A stretch of DNA of 64,000 nucleotides. Origin: Zerene cesonia. Taxonomy: Eukaryota > Arthropoda > Insecta > Lepidoptera > Pieridae. Positions 23,918 through 34,844 of the stretch are shown in pieces (within the stretch, counting starts at the first letter, position 1; each line of letters opens with the position of its first letter). The stretch covers positions 3,782,001 through 3,846,000 of the forward strand of contig NC_052114.1 in assembly GCF_012273895.1 (NCBI RefSeq), written 5' to 3'. A program made the translations under genes and the position numbers. Under the pieces are notes generated by a model. That model made no database searches, was not told the origin of the DNA, and saw nothing but the letters and a program-made list of their open reading frames with translations.

Positions 23918-23924
23918 GTATATT

Positions 23925-24080
23925 ATTTTCTTGTGTCTAATTTTACGCGATTCTTAAACACTTAGAAATTTAAGACTCTAGAACAGTTTTTAATCGTGAT
24001 TTATTTATCAAAAAGTGTTGAAACGTCAGGTTGTATAAAACATGAATATCGCGTTTTCAATCCGTTAAAAATTCTTTGAT
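23925..24080 (+). repeat. Dispersed repeat family C, partial
   Basis: Contains 'cttgtgtctaattttacgcg' and 'aaagtgttgaaacgtcaggtt...cgcgttttcaatccgttaaaa', shared in the same order with 61618-61790 and in part with 39573-39680 and 55226-55355. Element class is unknown; no terminal repeats or tail were identified. Confidence 0.5.
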
Positions 24081-24460
24081 TTGTAGTTAGTTATTATCGT
24101 TTTAAATGTAAAAAATTACAATTGTAGGCACACAATTTTAGTGGTATATTATTATACTGTATATTACTTAGTAAAGTTTACAAGACTCCATCATTTACTA
24201 AATGACAGTATTAAATAAATAAGACATGTACTTCTCAAAGCAATGCGTTCTTTCGTGTCTTTTAATTTAATGAAGATCGTGCTTGAAAGTAACAGGCCAA
24301 TGAAGAATAGGAACCGTTTGAATCCTATTAGCTGTACCAGACTGTGTTAGCCATGGTTACGTGGGTATTTCATCCAGGTCCTGAGAATCAAATCACGCTT
24401 AAGTGAGCATACGTGGATCTAATTTAATTTTTAGTTTTATAGCATTGAAATGAAGAATTG
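24081..24460. other. Unannotated DNA
   Basis: Nothing is recognised. Confidence 0.35.
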
Positions 24461-24540
24461 AAGGGTGGCCGAGAGGCTAGTCGTTACTACGGTTTGGCAA
24501 AATACGCGGGTTCGAATCCCGCCTCGTGATCAATTTTTTT
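24461..24540 (+). mobile_element. tRNA-like SINE, short
   Basis: An A-box-like tggccgagagg and B-box ggttcgaatcc about 45 bp apart, with a T arm gcggg/cccgc and a T-run (Pol III terminator) after cctcgtgatcaa. The 5' acceptor strand does not pair with the 3' strand, so it is not a working tRNA. A second, altered copy is at 25841. Confidence 0.55.
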
Positions 24541-24714
24541 TATCATCTTTGCAATTGGTTTTCATTTGTAATTTTTTCAACATTATGTATTGATTAAAAT
24601 TGCATCTATTGAAAACTTGCAAATTGAAACCAATGGCGATGAAATTAGTGAGAGCTAGTCACTTAAAATGTTGATTTTGTTGATGACGATTGATTATTCG
24701 TGACACAACGACAT

Positions 24715-24727
24715 AAATGGTAATACC
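24715..24727 (+). repeat. Target-site duplication (left) of SINE
   Basis: aaatggtaatacc, identical to 25041-25053. Confidence 0.95.
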
Positions 24728-25040
24728 ATCATCATCATCATCATCAGCCCATATATGTTCCCACTGCTGGGACACAGGCCTCCTATGAGGGTTCAGGCCA
24801 TAATCCACCACGCTGGCCAAGTGCGGGTTGGCAGATGTCACATGTCGTCGAACTTTTTGATTCTCGGACATGCCGGTTTCCTCACGATGTTTTCCTTCAC
24901 CGTTTTAAGCAGTGGTGATGTTATCAACATGCACAGATAAATTGAAAAATCAATTTATTTCCTGCACGCTCGCCCGGTCTCGAACCCCGACCTATCGATT
25001 TTAAAGTCCGAGGTTCTCACCACTGAGCCACCACTGCTCC
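24728..25040 (-). mobile_element. Complete tRNA-headed SINE with (TGA)n tail
   Basis: Read on the minus strand, the head at 25040 carries an A box (tggctcagtgg) and a B box (gggttcgagacc) of an internal Pol III promoter. The body includes 'cgcacttggccagcgtggtg' and 'cagcagtgggaacatatatg', and the element ends in a (TGA)n tail at 24728. It is 313 bp and exactly bounded by the 13-bp duplication aaatggtaatacc. The set of features (tRNA head, unrelated body, simple-repeat tail, TSD) defines a SINE mobilised by a partner LINE that presumably shares the tail sequence. Reading frames across it, including one with a poly-Asp run, are not genes. Relatives lie at 14523, 42294 and 47846. Confidence 0.93.
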
Positions 25041-25053
25041 AAATGGTAATACC
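25041..25053 (+). repeat. Target-site duplication (right) of SINE
   Basis: aaatggtaatacc, identical to 24715-24727. Confidence 0.95.
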
Positions 25054-25264
25054 GTGTGTTATTAATTTTCACAATATTGTTGTTCGGAATAGCAACTCTT
25101 TGATAATAATCAAATTCAACTTTGACAATGTATAAAAATGGAATTTAAAACCGATAAATCGGAACATTTTATCGGGCCGATTTCATTCCATTTATAAACC
25201 ATTTTTTTTTCTTGCTTTTGAGCTTTCCGTCCGAGGATTCGCTGGCGTAGTGGAAGGAAAAAAA

Positions 25265-25391
25265 TACAGTAGGGGTTATACCCGCAGTTCCCGGGTCTTT
25301 TTACTATTTCTATAACAAATTTCATCTAAATCGGTACAGTGATTTTAATATGAAGAAGAGACAGACAGACTTACACATTTATATATAACTA
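25265..25391 (-). mobile_element. Degenerate Helitron-like fragment
   Basis: Contains 'cccgggtctttttactatttc', 'aaatttcatctaaatcggtacag' homology and an agacagacagac block, which is the reverse form of the family whose 5' end is at 5102. Neither terminus is clear. Confidence 0.45.
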
Positions 25392-25840
25392 AGAATTTCC
25401 CATAAAACATGATATGATCTAGTATGTTATAACATAGGTTCGCCCAGATATTAAAAATTTAAGATTTCATCTACGTTGCATATGATATTAATGACTTCGC
25501 CTTCGCATCTCGATAATGAGATCTGTTTTTTGCAGATGCAATCAGAAAACCTTAAAAATAGAACGTTACAGTTGCCTATCGGTTTTAAGTCAGGTCTTAT
25601 AAGTGCAGTTGTTAGCCATCAAATATGTACTCAGCAGACACATCATCAGAATGTCGAAAATATCAATTTAACAGTAGGTGTTTAAAGATTCGATTTAATA
25701 ATAGGCCCTGTCACATCGCTCGTCATTCATACGTAACCAGTTAAAGTCAAAATCTATACAGCTATGTAATTGCAATTTCATTAATGTGTCTCTTAGGAAC
25801 ATGAAACCGAAAGAGAAGAAATTCGGTTTCTGAGGCAGGA
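25392..25840. other. Unannotated DNA
   Basis: No gene or repeat is recognised. Confidence 0.35.
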
Positions 25841-25946
25841 TCAAGGGTGTCCGAGAAGCTAGACGAAGCTAGGCTAGGTGAGGCTAGGCTAAAATTTGGT
25901 AAATAGACGCGGATTCGAATCCCGCCTCGTGATTAATTTTTTTTTT
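25841..25946 (+). mobile_element. tRNA-like SINE copy with internal tandem insertion
   Basis: Shares the head (agggtg-ccgaga-gctag), the B box region (gattcgaatcccgcctcgtgat) and T-run terminator with 24461-24540, but carries an extra stretch built of aggctagg/gaggctagg units (25866-25890) between the A and B boxes. That lengthens the box spacing and probably impairs Pol III transcription. Confidence 0.55.
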
Positions 25947-26268
25947 GTCTAAGAAAAATTTCTTATTTAATTAGCGTTTTCCATATTATCTTGTATAAAT
26001 AGAACACAAATCACGTACCCGTAGCGAAGAGTAAATGAACGAAATATAAGTATTTTGAGATACGAGTAAATTGTAATATCGTATTGACCCACGAAGTCTC
26101 ATATTTAAAGATGAATTGTATGCAAAGATATCAAGGTCGTATAACAATGGCCTATCCATTCCATCGAACTCATCGCTGCTTTATCAATTCATTGTTTACT
26201 GTAAGTAGCTTTCGAATACAATGGTATAGATCTTATATTTTTGCTAAAGTTTATGATTTATATCTGCC
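25947..26268. other. Unannotated DNA
   Basis: Nothing is recognised. A reading frame starting at 26084 enters the SINE and is discounted. Confidence 0.35.
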
Positions 26269-26279
26269 TTCAGTACGTT
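26269..26279 (+). repeat. Target-site duplication (left) of SINE
   Basis: ttcagtacgtt, repeated exactly at 26489-26499. Confidence 0.9.
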
Positions 26280-26488
26280 GGACCGCCTCCTTGGTACAGT
26301 GGTTAGCGCGTGAGCGTAGAACCGAGGGGTCCTGGGTTCAATTCCCTGTGGGGACGCACAAAAAAAATGTCTCGTTCAGGCAGGACACAGAAGGCTGATC
26401 ACCTACTTGTCCGGAAAGAAAATCGATCAGTGAAACAGATGTACATCATCTGCCCCATACCCCACTTGGGGACACGGGACTTCACTTT
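26280..26488 (+). mobile_element. Complete tRNA-headed SINE
   Basis: The tRNA-derived head has an A box (tggtacagtggttag) and a B box (gggttcaattcc), followed by the A-run after gggacgcac and a family-specific body (ggacacagaaggctgatcac, catctgccccataccccac, ggggacacgggacttcac). It is 209 bp, bounded by the 11-bp duplication ttcagtacgtt. I recognise the sequence as a widespread lepidopteran SINE type distinct from the (TGA)n-tailed one. Confidence 0.92.
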
Positions 26489-26499
26489 TTCAGTACGTT
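26489..26499 (+). repeat. Target-site duplication (right) of SINE
   Basis: ttcagtacgtt, matching 26269-26279. Confidence 0.9.
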
Positions 26500-27560
26500 T
26501 ATTTCAAGACATAGACAGGAGTATACGCACTGTATTAAAATAACTCAATACATGAATGATATCAATTGTATTGTCTGATCAAGATGGATTCCTAAACATA
26601 ACAACAATGAGATTGGCGTATTCGTATTTATTCTGTAGTCAATGCCTATTTGTTATAGAAATTAACCGAAAGGTTCGGTTTCTAACAAAAACTGAATACA
26701 AATTGTTCGTGAAGAAATCAATTCTGTAACATAGGGACCAAAACAAAGGGTTTTCTAATACTAAATAATTAATAATGGTTTTTAATTATTTGAACTTATT
26801 ATTAGCAATAATTTTAATTCAAAGTAATGTTGAAAAGCCATCACTATTTTTCCTATTAAATTTATTGTTATTTAAACTCACAGGTAATGTGGCTTTCTAT
26901 CGATAGAAGCACTTTTAAAATTGGTTCAGTAGTTCCAAAGATTTCCCCTGCAACGTCACAAATTCACAACCTTTACCTCTATCTGCCACAATAATGTGCT
27001 TTTTTATCAACATTTCATATTAATGTATACAGACTACTATAGACCGTTAATAACACAAATATTTTCTTGAATATCGATTCAAATTTCAATTATAAATGTA
27101 TTTAAATTAACACATGTAGCCTATATTTGCTTTTGTTTTGTTTTCGGTATAAAAATTAGACTGAAGTGCAGTTCCCATTAAATAATATAATTCTTTACCG
27201 GTGTGGCGCGGAACGTTTCGTTGGTAAAATGCGAAATACCCTATGTTTATTACAGTCGTAAGAATAGTGAAGTTCATAAATAAAGGCATTGAAGGTAAAG
27301 GTGAGGTGTTAGAATTTTATCACGTCGTTTATGAGGCCACGGGGAACTCTCGACGTCTATTAGATTTTTGTGACTGAGAACTTATGTATTATAAATGTTT
27401 CAGCTACTGTTATAGTTTCGGATATATTATACCGTAATATATATTTTCGTGAAACGTTACGAGCCTTTATGATGCTTTTTAAATTATTCTACAGTTGAAG
27501 TACAGGTGAAATAAAAGATTTTTATTTTGAGTACTCAAATAGAATAAGAAATATATAGGA
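26500..27560. other. Unannotated AT-rich DNA
   Basis: No gene or repeat is recognised. Confidence 0.4.
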
Positions 27561-27900
27561 TTGTCTAGACAGCTTTCTCTAGCAACTGTACAGCGTACAC
27601 ACGATTTGAGAGCGTCATTTCCATTACAACAAACTCAAACTAATTACATCTTCCGGCTATCCCCAACAAAGCAGAGCGATCTCCAATTGACAATAGCAAT
27701 AAGGATTGCAAAAATCTCGTATCAGTGGAAGCAGGCTACCATTAATCAAATCGCACCGATGCGGCTTATGGCAGACTAATTACAGTGCGTATCATCTACA
27801 CACGCCGCCGTAATTACTGCACAAACTGTGGAAAACGCTTAATTCGCCTAATATGGATTGACTGGCCATCTATTGTTTAGCAAAGTTAGCTGTTCGTTAC
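27561..27900. promoter_or_regulatory. Candidate cis-regulatory island with homeodomain-type motifs
   Basis: GC-richer than its surroundings and free of recognised repeats. It contains three taattac motifs (near 27638, 27778 and 27810) plus attaatc, ccaattgac and cttaattcg, a cluster of homeodomain-type cores. A 72-codon frame runs through it without resemblance to a known protein. Regulatory function is an inference from composition and motif density only. Confidence 0.25.
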
Positions 27901-28252
27901 GTGTTGTGTTTATTTGTAACATGGCTGAATCAGCGTTTTAATCTGAAAGTGAACATTATATTGGTCTAACTGATTGCTTTGTTGGCGGCGATGTTTGTGG
28001 TGGGGTTTTGTTGCTCGGTTTTGGGACTAATCCCGTGTTTATTGCTAGAGCGTATTTTAATATTACTTATATCTAGACTGTGCTGTTATGTTATTGAACA
28101 AAGTTATATGTATGATCATTGTATAATAAACCTTGTCTTAATGCACAGTAGCGGTAGTAAGTTAACTGCCAATTTCAGTTCAGACTAAAAAATTATTGTA
28201 TGGAATATGGATGATGAATAGCTTTAAAATAAAGAAAGATTATTATAAACTA
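27901..28252. other. Unannotated DNA
   Basis: Nothing is recognised. Confidence 0.35.
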
Positions 28253-28458
28253 CTAGCTGCGCCCCGCGGTTTCATCCGCGTAAGTCTGTATCCTCTAGAA
28301 ATATCGGGATCAAAAGTTGTCTATATGTAATTCCAGTTGTCCAGCTGTCTACGTACCAAATTTCAATGCAATCGGTTCAGTAGTTTTTCGTGAAAGAGTA
28401 ATAAACATACACTTCCTCACAAACTTTCGCATTTATAATATAAGTAGGACTAGTAGGA
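28253..28458 (-). mobile_element. Non-autonomous Helitron, full length
   Basis: CTAG at 28256-28253, hairpin ccgcggtttcatccgcg on the plus strand, and 5' terminus near 28449. The terminal motif tagtagga is present twice (28442-28449 with one change, and 28451-28458), so the element appears to carry a duplicated 5' end. The body matches 762-961. Confidence 0.75.
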
Positions 28459-28539
28459 TATAGCAGGTAGTGGGATGACAAAATTATAATACATATTATA
28501 TAAAAAAAATGCCTTTGTCTTTCATGCCTACACGTGAAG

Positions 28540-28687
28540 TACCGCGACGATAAAGCTTGAAAAGATAGACCTTCCTAAAGGGAATTTTTTCAGCCCATTA
28601 CATATTTTTTTAAATTTCGTCCTCATCAGCCAAGTAGTTCCTGAGATGACAACAAACAAACTCTTCAGCGTTATATATTAGGAGAGA
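28540..28687 (-). mobile_element. Helitron 5' part (agctgaagagtttgtttg family)
   Basis: On the minus strand it starts TCTCCTAATATATAACGCTG at 28687 and continues through the gaagagtttgtttgttg and 'ctcaggaactacttgg' blocks. The 3' end is not recognisable. Confidence 0.5.
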
Positions 28688-28959
28688 TACCTAAATTGTC
28701 TTAAAGTTAGCGTTCAACACACAGATGCTGGGTTTATATTGACTGAGTGAAGACGGTTATTTGAGCGAGTTAGGTTTCTCTTGTTTGTATAAATGTGACT
28801 GTTTACAAACACTATGGTGTTCGAATTTCATGATAACTATTAGATTTGTTTACATGTGGCTCGGTATGAATTAAATCAAATTGCTACTATTAAGCTTGCG
28901 AAAGTTTAACAGTTTGGAATTAGCTGCGAACGTAGAAATTGTTGAATATTATATATATA

Positions 28960-29144
28960 CTAGCTGCGCCCCGCGGTTTCACCCGCGTAAGTCCGTATCC
29001 CGTAGGAATATCGGGATAAAAAATAGATGTTGGCCGATTCTCAGACCTACCCAATATGCTTACCAAATTTCAGAGGAATCGGTCAAGCCGTTTCGGAGGA
29101 GTATGGCAACGAAAACTGTGACACGAGAATTTTATATATATAGA
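28960..29144 (-). mobile_element. Helitron, full length, chimeric type
   Basis: CTAG at 28963-28960 with a perfect hairpin (ccgcggtttcacccgcg on the plus strand) and 5' terminus TCTATATATATAAAATTC at 29144, flanked by A and T. Its 3' terminal ~75 bp match the 762/22277/34648 family almost exactly, while the remainder matches the 3113-3259 family. The clean terminal structure suggests a relatively recent insertion. Confidence 0.8.
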
Positions 29145-29200
29145 TTTGATAAAAAAGTTTCTTCATAGTTGCTTGATCAATTGTAGTTAATAAAACTGTT

Positions 29201-29466
29201 CTTTTTTATATCATAGCGGGCAACTGAATTGGTGGTTCACCTGATGGTAAGCGTTCACCACCGCCCATGAACATACGCAGAGGTAGTGCCTTTGCGAACT
29301 TGCTGCCCGCTTTTATCATAATGGTTAGGGAAAGCATTGACGACGGGAAAGAAGGAATGGACTGGGATGGATGAGGAAAAGGAAACGGGCCTCCCACTCA
29401 CCGTACGAAACACGAAAGCAAGCGGTGCGTGCTGGCCCAATTTGTGCCGAAGCGTACTCGACTCGA
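29201..29466 (-). repeat. Family A repeat, near full length
   Basis: Contains the cctgatggtaagcg core, cgcccatgaacatacgcagagg, the 'gaaggaatggactggg' block and the terminal 'gccgaagcgtactcgactc' block. Minus-strand A-rich tail at 29201. It lacks the internal palindrome seen at 61330-61378. Two overlapping minus-strand frames within it are not genes. Confidence 0.75.
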
Positions 29467-31226
29467 TCATGAAAAATTCTACATGAAATGTTCTATTTCA
29501 ATAAAATTTTAACGATTATTCCTCCTTGTCCTTTAAAGTTGCAGTCGAAAAAAGGACTATTAGATTTTTAAACGTTTGTCGTTATCTTGATATCCTAAAA
29601 CAACCCTTTGCTATGCCCATGACTGTATAAAGTATTATAGGTACTAGGTTCTCTCCTTTTAACTCTATTCTAATTACTAACTTCATAGTGTATTTGATCT
29701 AATATACCTAATGTATTATTGTTTCAGGTAAATCAAACATAGCTGTTGTTACAATGTATTTTTGGCTACATAACAACCAAAAACTGTACCCGCCAACACT
29801 CAATCAGCATAATGGCATACAAACAGTAGGTATTGCACCAGTCGGAATTTCTCTTTGTTCAAACATTTGAATTAGCTCTCTCGTGTTTGATGAATATTGT
29901 TTATTTAAAAAGTATTGCGTCTTAATTACGCAAATGGCGAGCCAGTTAAATGGAACAATAGTTCTTGAAATTAATCAAGCATTAACTAATTTATTCCGGA
30001 GGCCTATATCCTGTTTCTAACCCTTCCCAGATTATTCCTAGATCTTCCTTATCCCTTACTTCTTTAAAGCAGACAACGTATTTGCAGAGGCGCTTTCTTG
30101 ATCGTTATCGCATGCCATGTGATGTTACCCACTCTAACATTAAAAATTCAAAACACTGCTAATAAAATGAAAGAGGAAAGCTGTTCATGGACTTCGAAAG
30201 AGAAAACGGTGATTATTTACATTTTATATTATCCAGACACGTGGCACGTTTGGAAGAGAAGTATTTGGCCTCACATCATCACATTATGCTGCCACTTTCT
30301 CCTTTGAACCCGTTGATAAATCTCATAACCAACAAAATAATCATAAGTAATCAGAGATGCACATATAAGCATGAATACTATGTATTTATATATCATAGCA
30401 TCGAATTATGTAATGGACAAGAATTTTACGCGTTACGTAAGTATATAAATGCAAATATCATAATATTTTCCTGTTGGCTTAAAACTTTCACACGTGACTT
30501 TAGTATAGCTTTCATATATTCTACCATTTAATTTATACTATGAATTGAAAATCATATAATATGAATACAAAAGTTATAATAAATTAAGGTGTCGTTATAT
30601 ATTAATCTTACACATCGCACAACAGGATACAAATTGATTAAATAACGATTGAAATATAGATAGGTTTCTACCCATATACATTTATTGCATCGACAATTCC
30701 ATGAATCAAGTTATCAATAAAATTGTGGACCATAAGCCTTTAGGACAATTGTTGAAATTCAATTAATTGGGAAAGTTAGACAATAAGTTTAACCTTTATG
30801 ATATTAAAGGTTTTCTACTAAAGTTTACATAATTAAATGAAGTCCGCATGATGCAATGAACGTTGATATTATTATTAAATTTAGTTTATACATTTGTATA
30901 TTATTATATCGGGTTTAGTTATAAAATCATGATATTATCTATGCATTCGACTGAAATCCGCATAGCCATAATCATATATAGCCCAGTAAAGACTTTCAAT
31001 ACAGAAGATCGACACGAAAAGTCAAATATTTACAAATCTCTATCGCGGGCTATTAAAATGTAAGTAGCCAATAAAGGCGGAGAATTACCTAACTTTAAAT
31101 GTTCAGCCTCCTTCATAATATTGTTTGAGTAGCTGGTGTGTCGTCGGGCGAATACATTAGGGTGATCGTACGTTATGCTTTTTACTATATTTTATGTTAT
31201 TAGTATTTATTATGTACATTTAGGGT
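29467..31226. other. Unannotated DNA
   Basis: No repeat is recognised. A pyrimidine-rich acceptor (ttattgtttcag) at 29716-29727 is followed by one frame open for about 45 codons; composition does not support coding. Confidence 0.35.
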
Positions 31227-31438
31227 CATCACACCAATATTATAAATGTGCAAGTTTTTTCGTTTAGACGTCTGACCGTCAATGACGTTGAAACTACTGA
31301 ATGGATTTTAATGAAATTTGGTATACAGTCAGAGTATGAGCTGACTTGGGTGATAGGATACTTTTTATCCCGATTAAATTCTCTCTTATGATAAAACAGT
31401 AACGTTCATATCTGGGCGGAGCCGGGACGAGGGTTTAG
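31227..31438 (+). mobile_element. Degenerate Helitron
   Basis: Begins acaccaatattataaatgtg, passes through 'aaactactgaatggatttt', 'atgaaatttggtatacagtc' and 'ttgggtgataggatact', and ends in the hairpin-like ggcggagccggga near 31428 without an intact CTAG. Same family as 56440-56674. Confidence 0.6.
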
Positions 31439-32983
31439 TTAATGTATATTTGAGAAGGATTTTTTTGTTTAACGTGCTTAAAAGTCGTGTAATAATTACA
31501 TATTATCTATCATGTATGTATAGCAATACATTCCTTATTAACACTAACCTGTATGTTAATTTTAATGCACTATTACATTATATTCCAATTTCAAATTGTC
31601 GCAGTTTTTAATATAATTATAAACAGTCTATATATATTTATATTCCCATTAAATTTGATTTTGATAAAACAAAATAAAAAGAGATGTCGTTATACGTATA
31701 TCGCGGAATATATTCATATCTACCCTAACGCTTATCAAATATCGGAAAAAGTTTATCATACATAAATAATTGGCGCTAAAACGTTGATTCTGTAAGACGC
31801 CTTATATAAACGTCGATTCTTCCTTTTTAGGGGCGCCAGAGACGTTATTTTTATTTTACCGGGCGACACAAATTGAGGTTCTTTTTTTTCACAAGAATAT
31901 TCCCGTTACTTGCTTTAACAAACTTTCCAAGTGCCTTTATTGAATTTTCTCAAGTTTTGATAGGTTTTCCGTCGATTTCTCTCTCCTTGTTTCTAGTTGG
32001 GAAGTTTTAAGTCTGTCCAGTAATTTGTAAACAAATATGTAGGTAGTGTCTAATTAAAATAAATAAAAATTAAAACATTAATAAATAAATAATATCAATC
32101 GACAAGCTGCTTATGCCTATATTAGAGCATACAAAATATGTTACGTCTTTTAAAATGATTTTTTTTTATTGATATTTATTACATAACTTATGAAATAAAT
32201 TTGAATTATAATAAAATTTGATCTGCATAAGATCGAAGTTCATTTAAAACACGCTTGTTTAGTTAAACTTAGCATAATAAACGGAAACAATTACGCAGCT
32301 CATTGAAATATCATTACATATACCGAAACCATCACTTATATGGATTTCTAAGACATTTTCTAATCCTTTAGACCATAAAATTGTATTTCCGTATTGCACG
32401 GTATACCTTTCTTGCTTTCATAATTCAAGGTACATAACAATTCGCGACACACATTCTGGCATACATTAAACTATTGGCTTTTAATCGTTGCGAAAGGGTA
32501 ATAAAATTTGGTGTTCTATTATTTTTTCATGTAGCAATAAAGGAATATCTCTTTGATCTATCGTGACTTATCACAACAAACAAAGTTACGATCCAATATT
32601 TATGTAAGCTACGAAAAGGAATTAAGCGTTGGCAGGCTATTTTTGAACTCCATTGACGCCTTCGGCGCGGAGACGTGATCTCGTGGTTCTAAGGAAATAG
32701 GTTTGATAGGTAGCTGTTTATATTAGGAAATTGTTTTTCTTTACCAACATAATGAATTTTAAGTATCTTACTTAAAATTTATAATATAGAACATATTATA
32801 TGAATACTTTTCTACAAACTACAAAATGATAACCGACGTACCTGACAGGGACATTCTAAAATCTAAACAATTTCCTACCAAAAACACAAAAAGAATTACG
32901 TCTATTGGTTGAAACCCATGAAGTTATTGAGAAATAAAGCCAAAAAATACAGCCGAATTGAGAACCGTTTATGAAAAGTGCAA
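31439..32983. other. Unannotated AT-rich DNA
   Basis: No gene or repeat family. A small GC-rich patch (cgccttcggcgcggagacg) lies at about 32655-32680. Confidence 0.4.
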
Positions 32984-33157
32984 TCCTACTAAACCTACTA
33001 ATATTATAAGTGCAAAAGTTTGTAACGCCATCCTATCGATTGCAATGAAATTTGGTACATAGACAGCTGGACAACTGGAATATTATATAGGCAACTTTTT
33101 ACCCCGTTATTCCTACGGGATACGGACTTACGCGGGTGAAACCGCGGGGCGCAGCTA
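32984..33157 (+). mobile_element. Non-autonomous Helitron, internally deleted
   Basis: Starts TCCTACTAAACCTACTAATA (5' terminus with a partial tandem duplication of the first bases), contains 'gacagctggacaactggaat' and a perfect hairpin cgcgggtgaaaccgcg, and ends gcagCTAT where CTAG is expected. It lacks most of the block with 'gaaagagcaacaaaca' seen in 762-961. Confidence 0.7.
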
Positions 33158-34647
33158 TAGCGTATATCTATAAATCCAATCACTGTTTGCTAGATATGTA
33201 TTTTAGATTGAATTGAATTAAAACATTCAAACAAAGTTTAAGTGTTTAAGTTAATAATTAAGTTAAATTATTATGTGCAAAAGCCATTGATAGAAATAAT
33301 TAATTGTAACCTTCTGTCTCATACAAATACATAAAATAATCGCTACTAAAATTAATTAATCAGAATCTTAAATATATGTTATGTGTTGTTTTCTTACATC
33401 CTTACATATTTAACTCAATCCAAGACTTATCTACAAGTCCCAATAATAACATCTCCTTAAAAGTTTGACAAGTCTAAGACGAATCTCCACTTTTAATTAC
33501 ATGAACAATTTTTCAAAGTCGTAATTGCGCAGAGTTGAGGCGAACTCTTAACGATTGTGTGCCTCACGGATTAAGATTTTTATTTCTTGTTCGAGGAAAA
33601 GCCAAAAAACAAACATACTCAGTAATTGTGAAGAGATTCTGACAAAGAATCAAGATTGAATACGACTTACGTATCAGCGATATTGGGGGATATTAGAAGG
33701 CATTTTGCTAATCTTTCTGTGAAGTGTACGGCGTCTATATAAATATAAATGTTTTAATGTTATATCACTTAAATGTATCAGTAAAGAAATATATTATTAA
33801 ATATTGGATTGGGTAACACTTTCCAGTGCTGTAGAAAAAACAATTGATTTAAAACATATAATAAAGCAGTAACCAGACCATAGGTACATATAATGTTTTT
33901 AAAAAGAGTGATAGCTGAATATGAATGCCTATAATGACTAGGCTTACAAGGTTTCTTAATAGGTTTTTTGCTAAAATAAATACTTGACGAGATATACTCA
34001 TAGTCATACGTGTATTGCAAATTTAAATGCTATATTGACATATGATATCGCATTTCAAATAAAATCTGAATATGTTATTACAGATAGGCATCTGTTTCCA
34101 TCAAACCTGCCTAATAAATACGATCCTTTCTAAAAAACATCCCATCACTCCTCTAATTACCAACATTTATGTTGCTAAGTAGAGGAACAAACGATCACAA
34201 CAGAGGTACAAACGAGCTTACAGGCTTCTTGGAACCTGGAGTATAATGCGACATCATATGAACAGATTTTCTTGTTTTTAATCTAAAACCCATTATTTCC
34301 ATCAGGGCTTTACATAAAACATTTTGCTTTTAAAACAATCAAATCTTCTAACAATGGAATATGACAACATTAAATTATGTATACGTTTAATCAGGCCTGA
34401 AGCTGGAAATTATTTTTTAATCTAATTTTGGAAGGGTCACGACCACTTTTGTTGGGTTTGTCAATTTGAATACGCAACTTTTCCATTTAACTTTTGATAC
34501 CAAGTTTATATTCTTTTTGACAGTTTTTGTTGACTAAATCACGTTGGTTATGAAATATTCATATAGTAAACAAATAATTATATATGTTACTAACTGCTCG
34601 CTTAGAGTAGTGAAGTTTTTGTAAGGCATCTTTAAATTTATAGTATA
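33158..34647. other. Unannotated AT-rich DNA
   Basis: No gene or repeat family is recognised. Confidence 0.4.
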
Positions 34648-34844
34648 CTAGCTGCGCCCCGCGGTTTCACCCGCGAAAGTCCGTATCCCGTAGGAATATC
34701 GGGATAAAAAGTTGCCTACATGTTATTCCAGTTGTCCAGCTGTCTACGTACCAAATTTAATTGCAATTGGTTCAGTAGTTTTTGCGTGAAAGAGCAACAA
34801 ACACACCCACATTCTTACAATCTTTCGCATTTATAATATTAGTA
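34648..34844 (-). mobile_element. Non-autonomous Helitron, full length
   Basis: CTAG at 34651-34648 preceded by A, with a hairpin region ccgcggtttcacccgcg on the plus strand. The 5' terminus (agtaat at 34841) has lost the usual agtagga. The body matches 762-961. Confidence 0.75.

Noticed and set aside
24461..24540. Functional tRNA gene
   Set aside because: The 5' and 3' acceptor strands do not pair, and a second altered copy exists nearby, so a SINE is the better explanation.
26084..26543. Overlapping frames of 104 and 77 codons
   Set aside because: They cross the SINE at 26280-26488.
29728..29830. Possible exon after a ttgtttcag acceptor
   Set aside because: Two of three frames stop at once and the proposed donor (ACA|GTAGGT) is weak; no compositional support.
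32630..32700. GC-rich patch as an exon
   Set aside because: The longest frame lacks an ATG and good splice sites.
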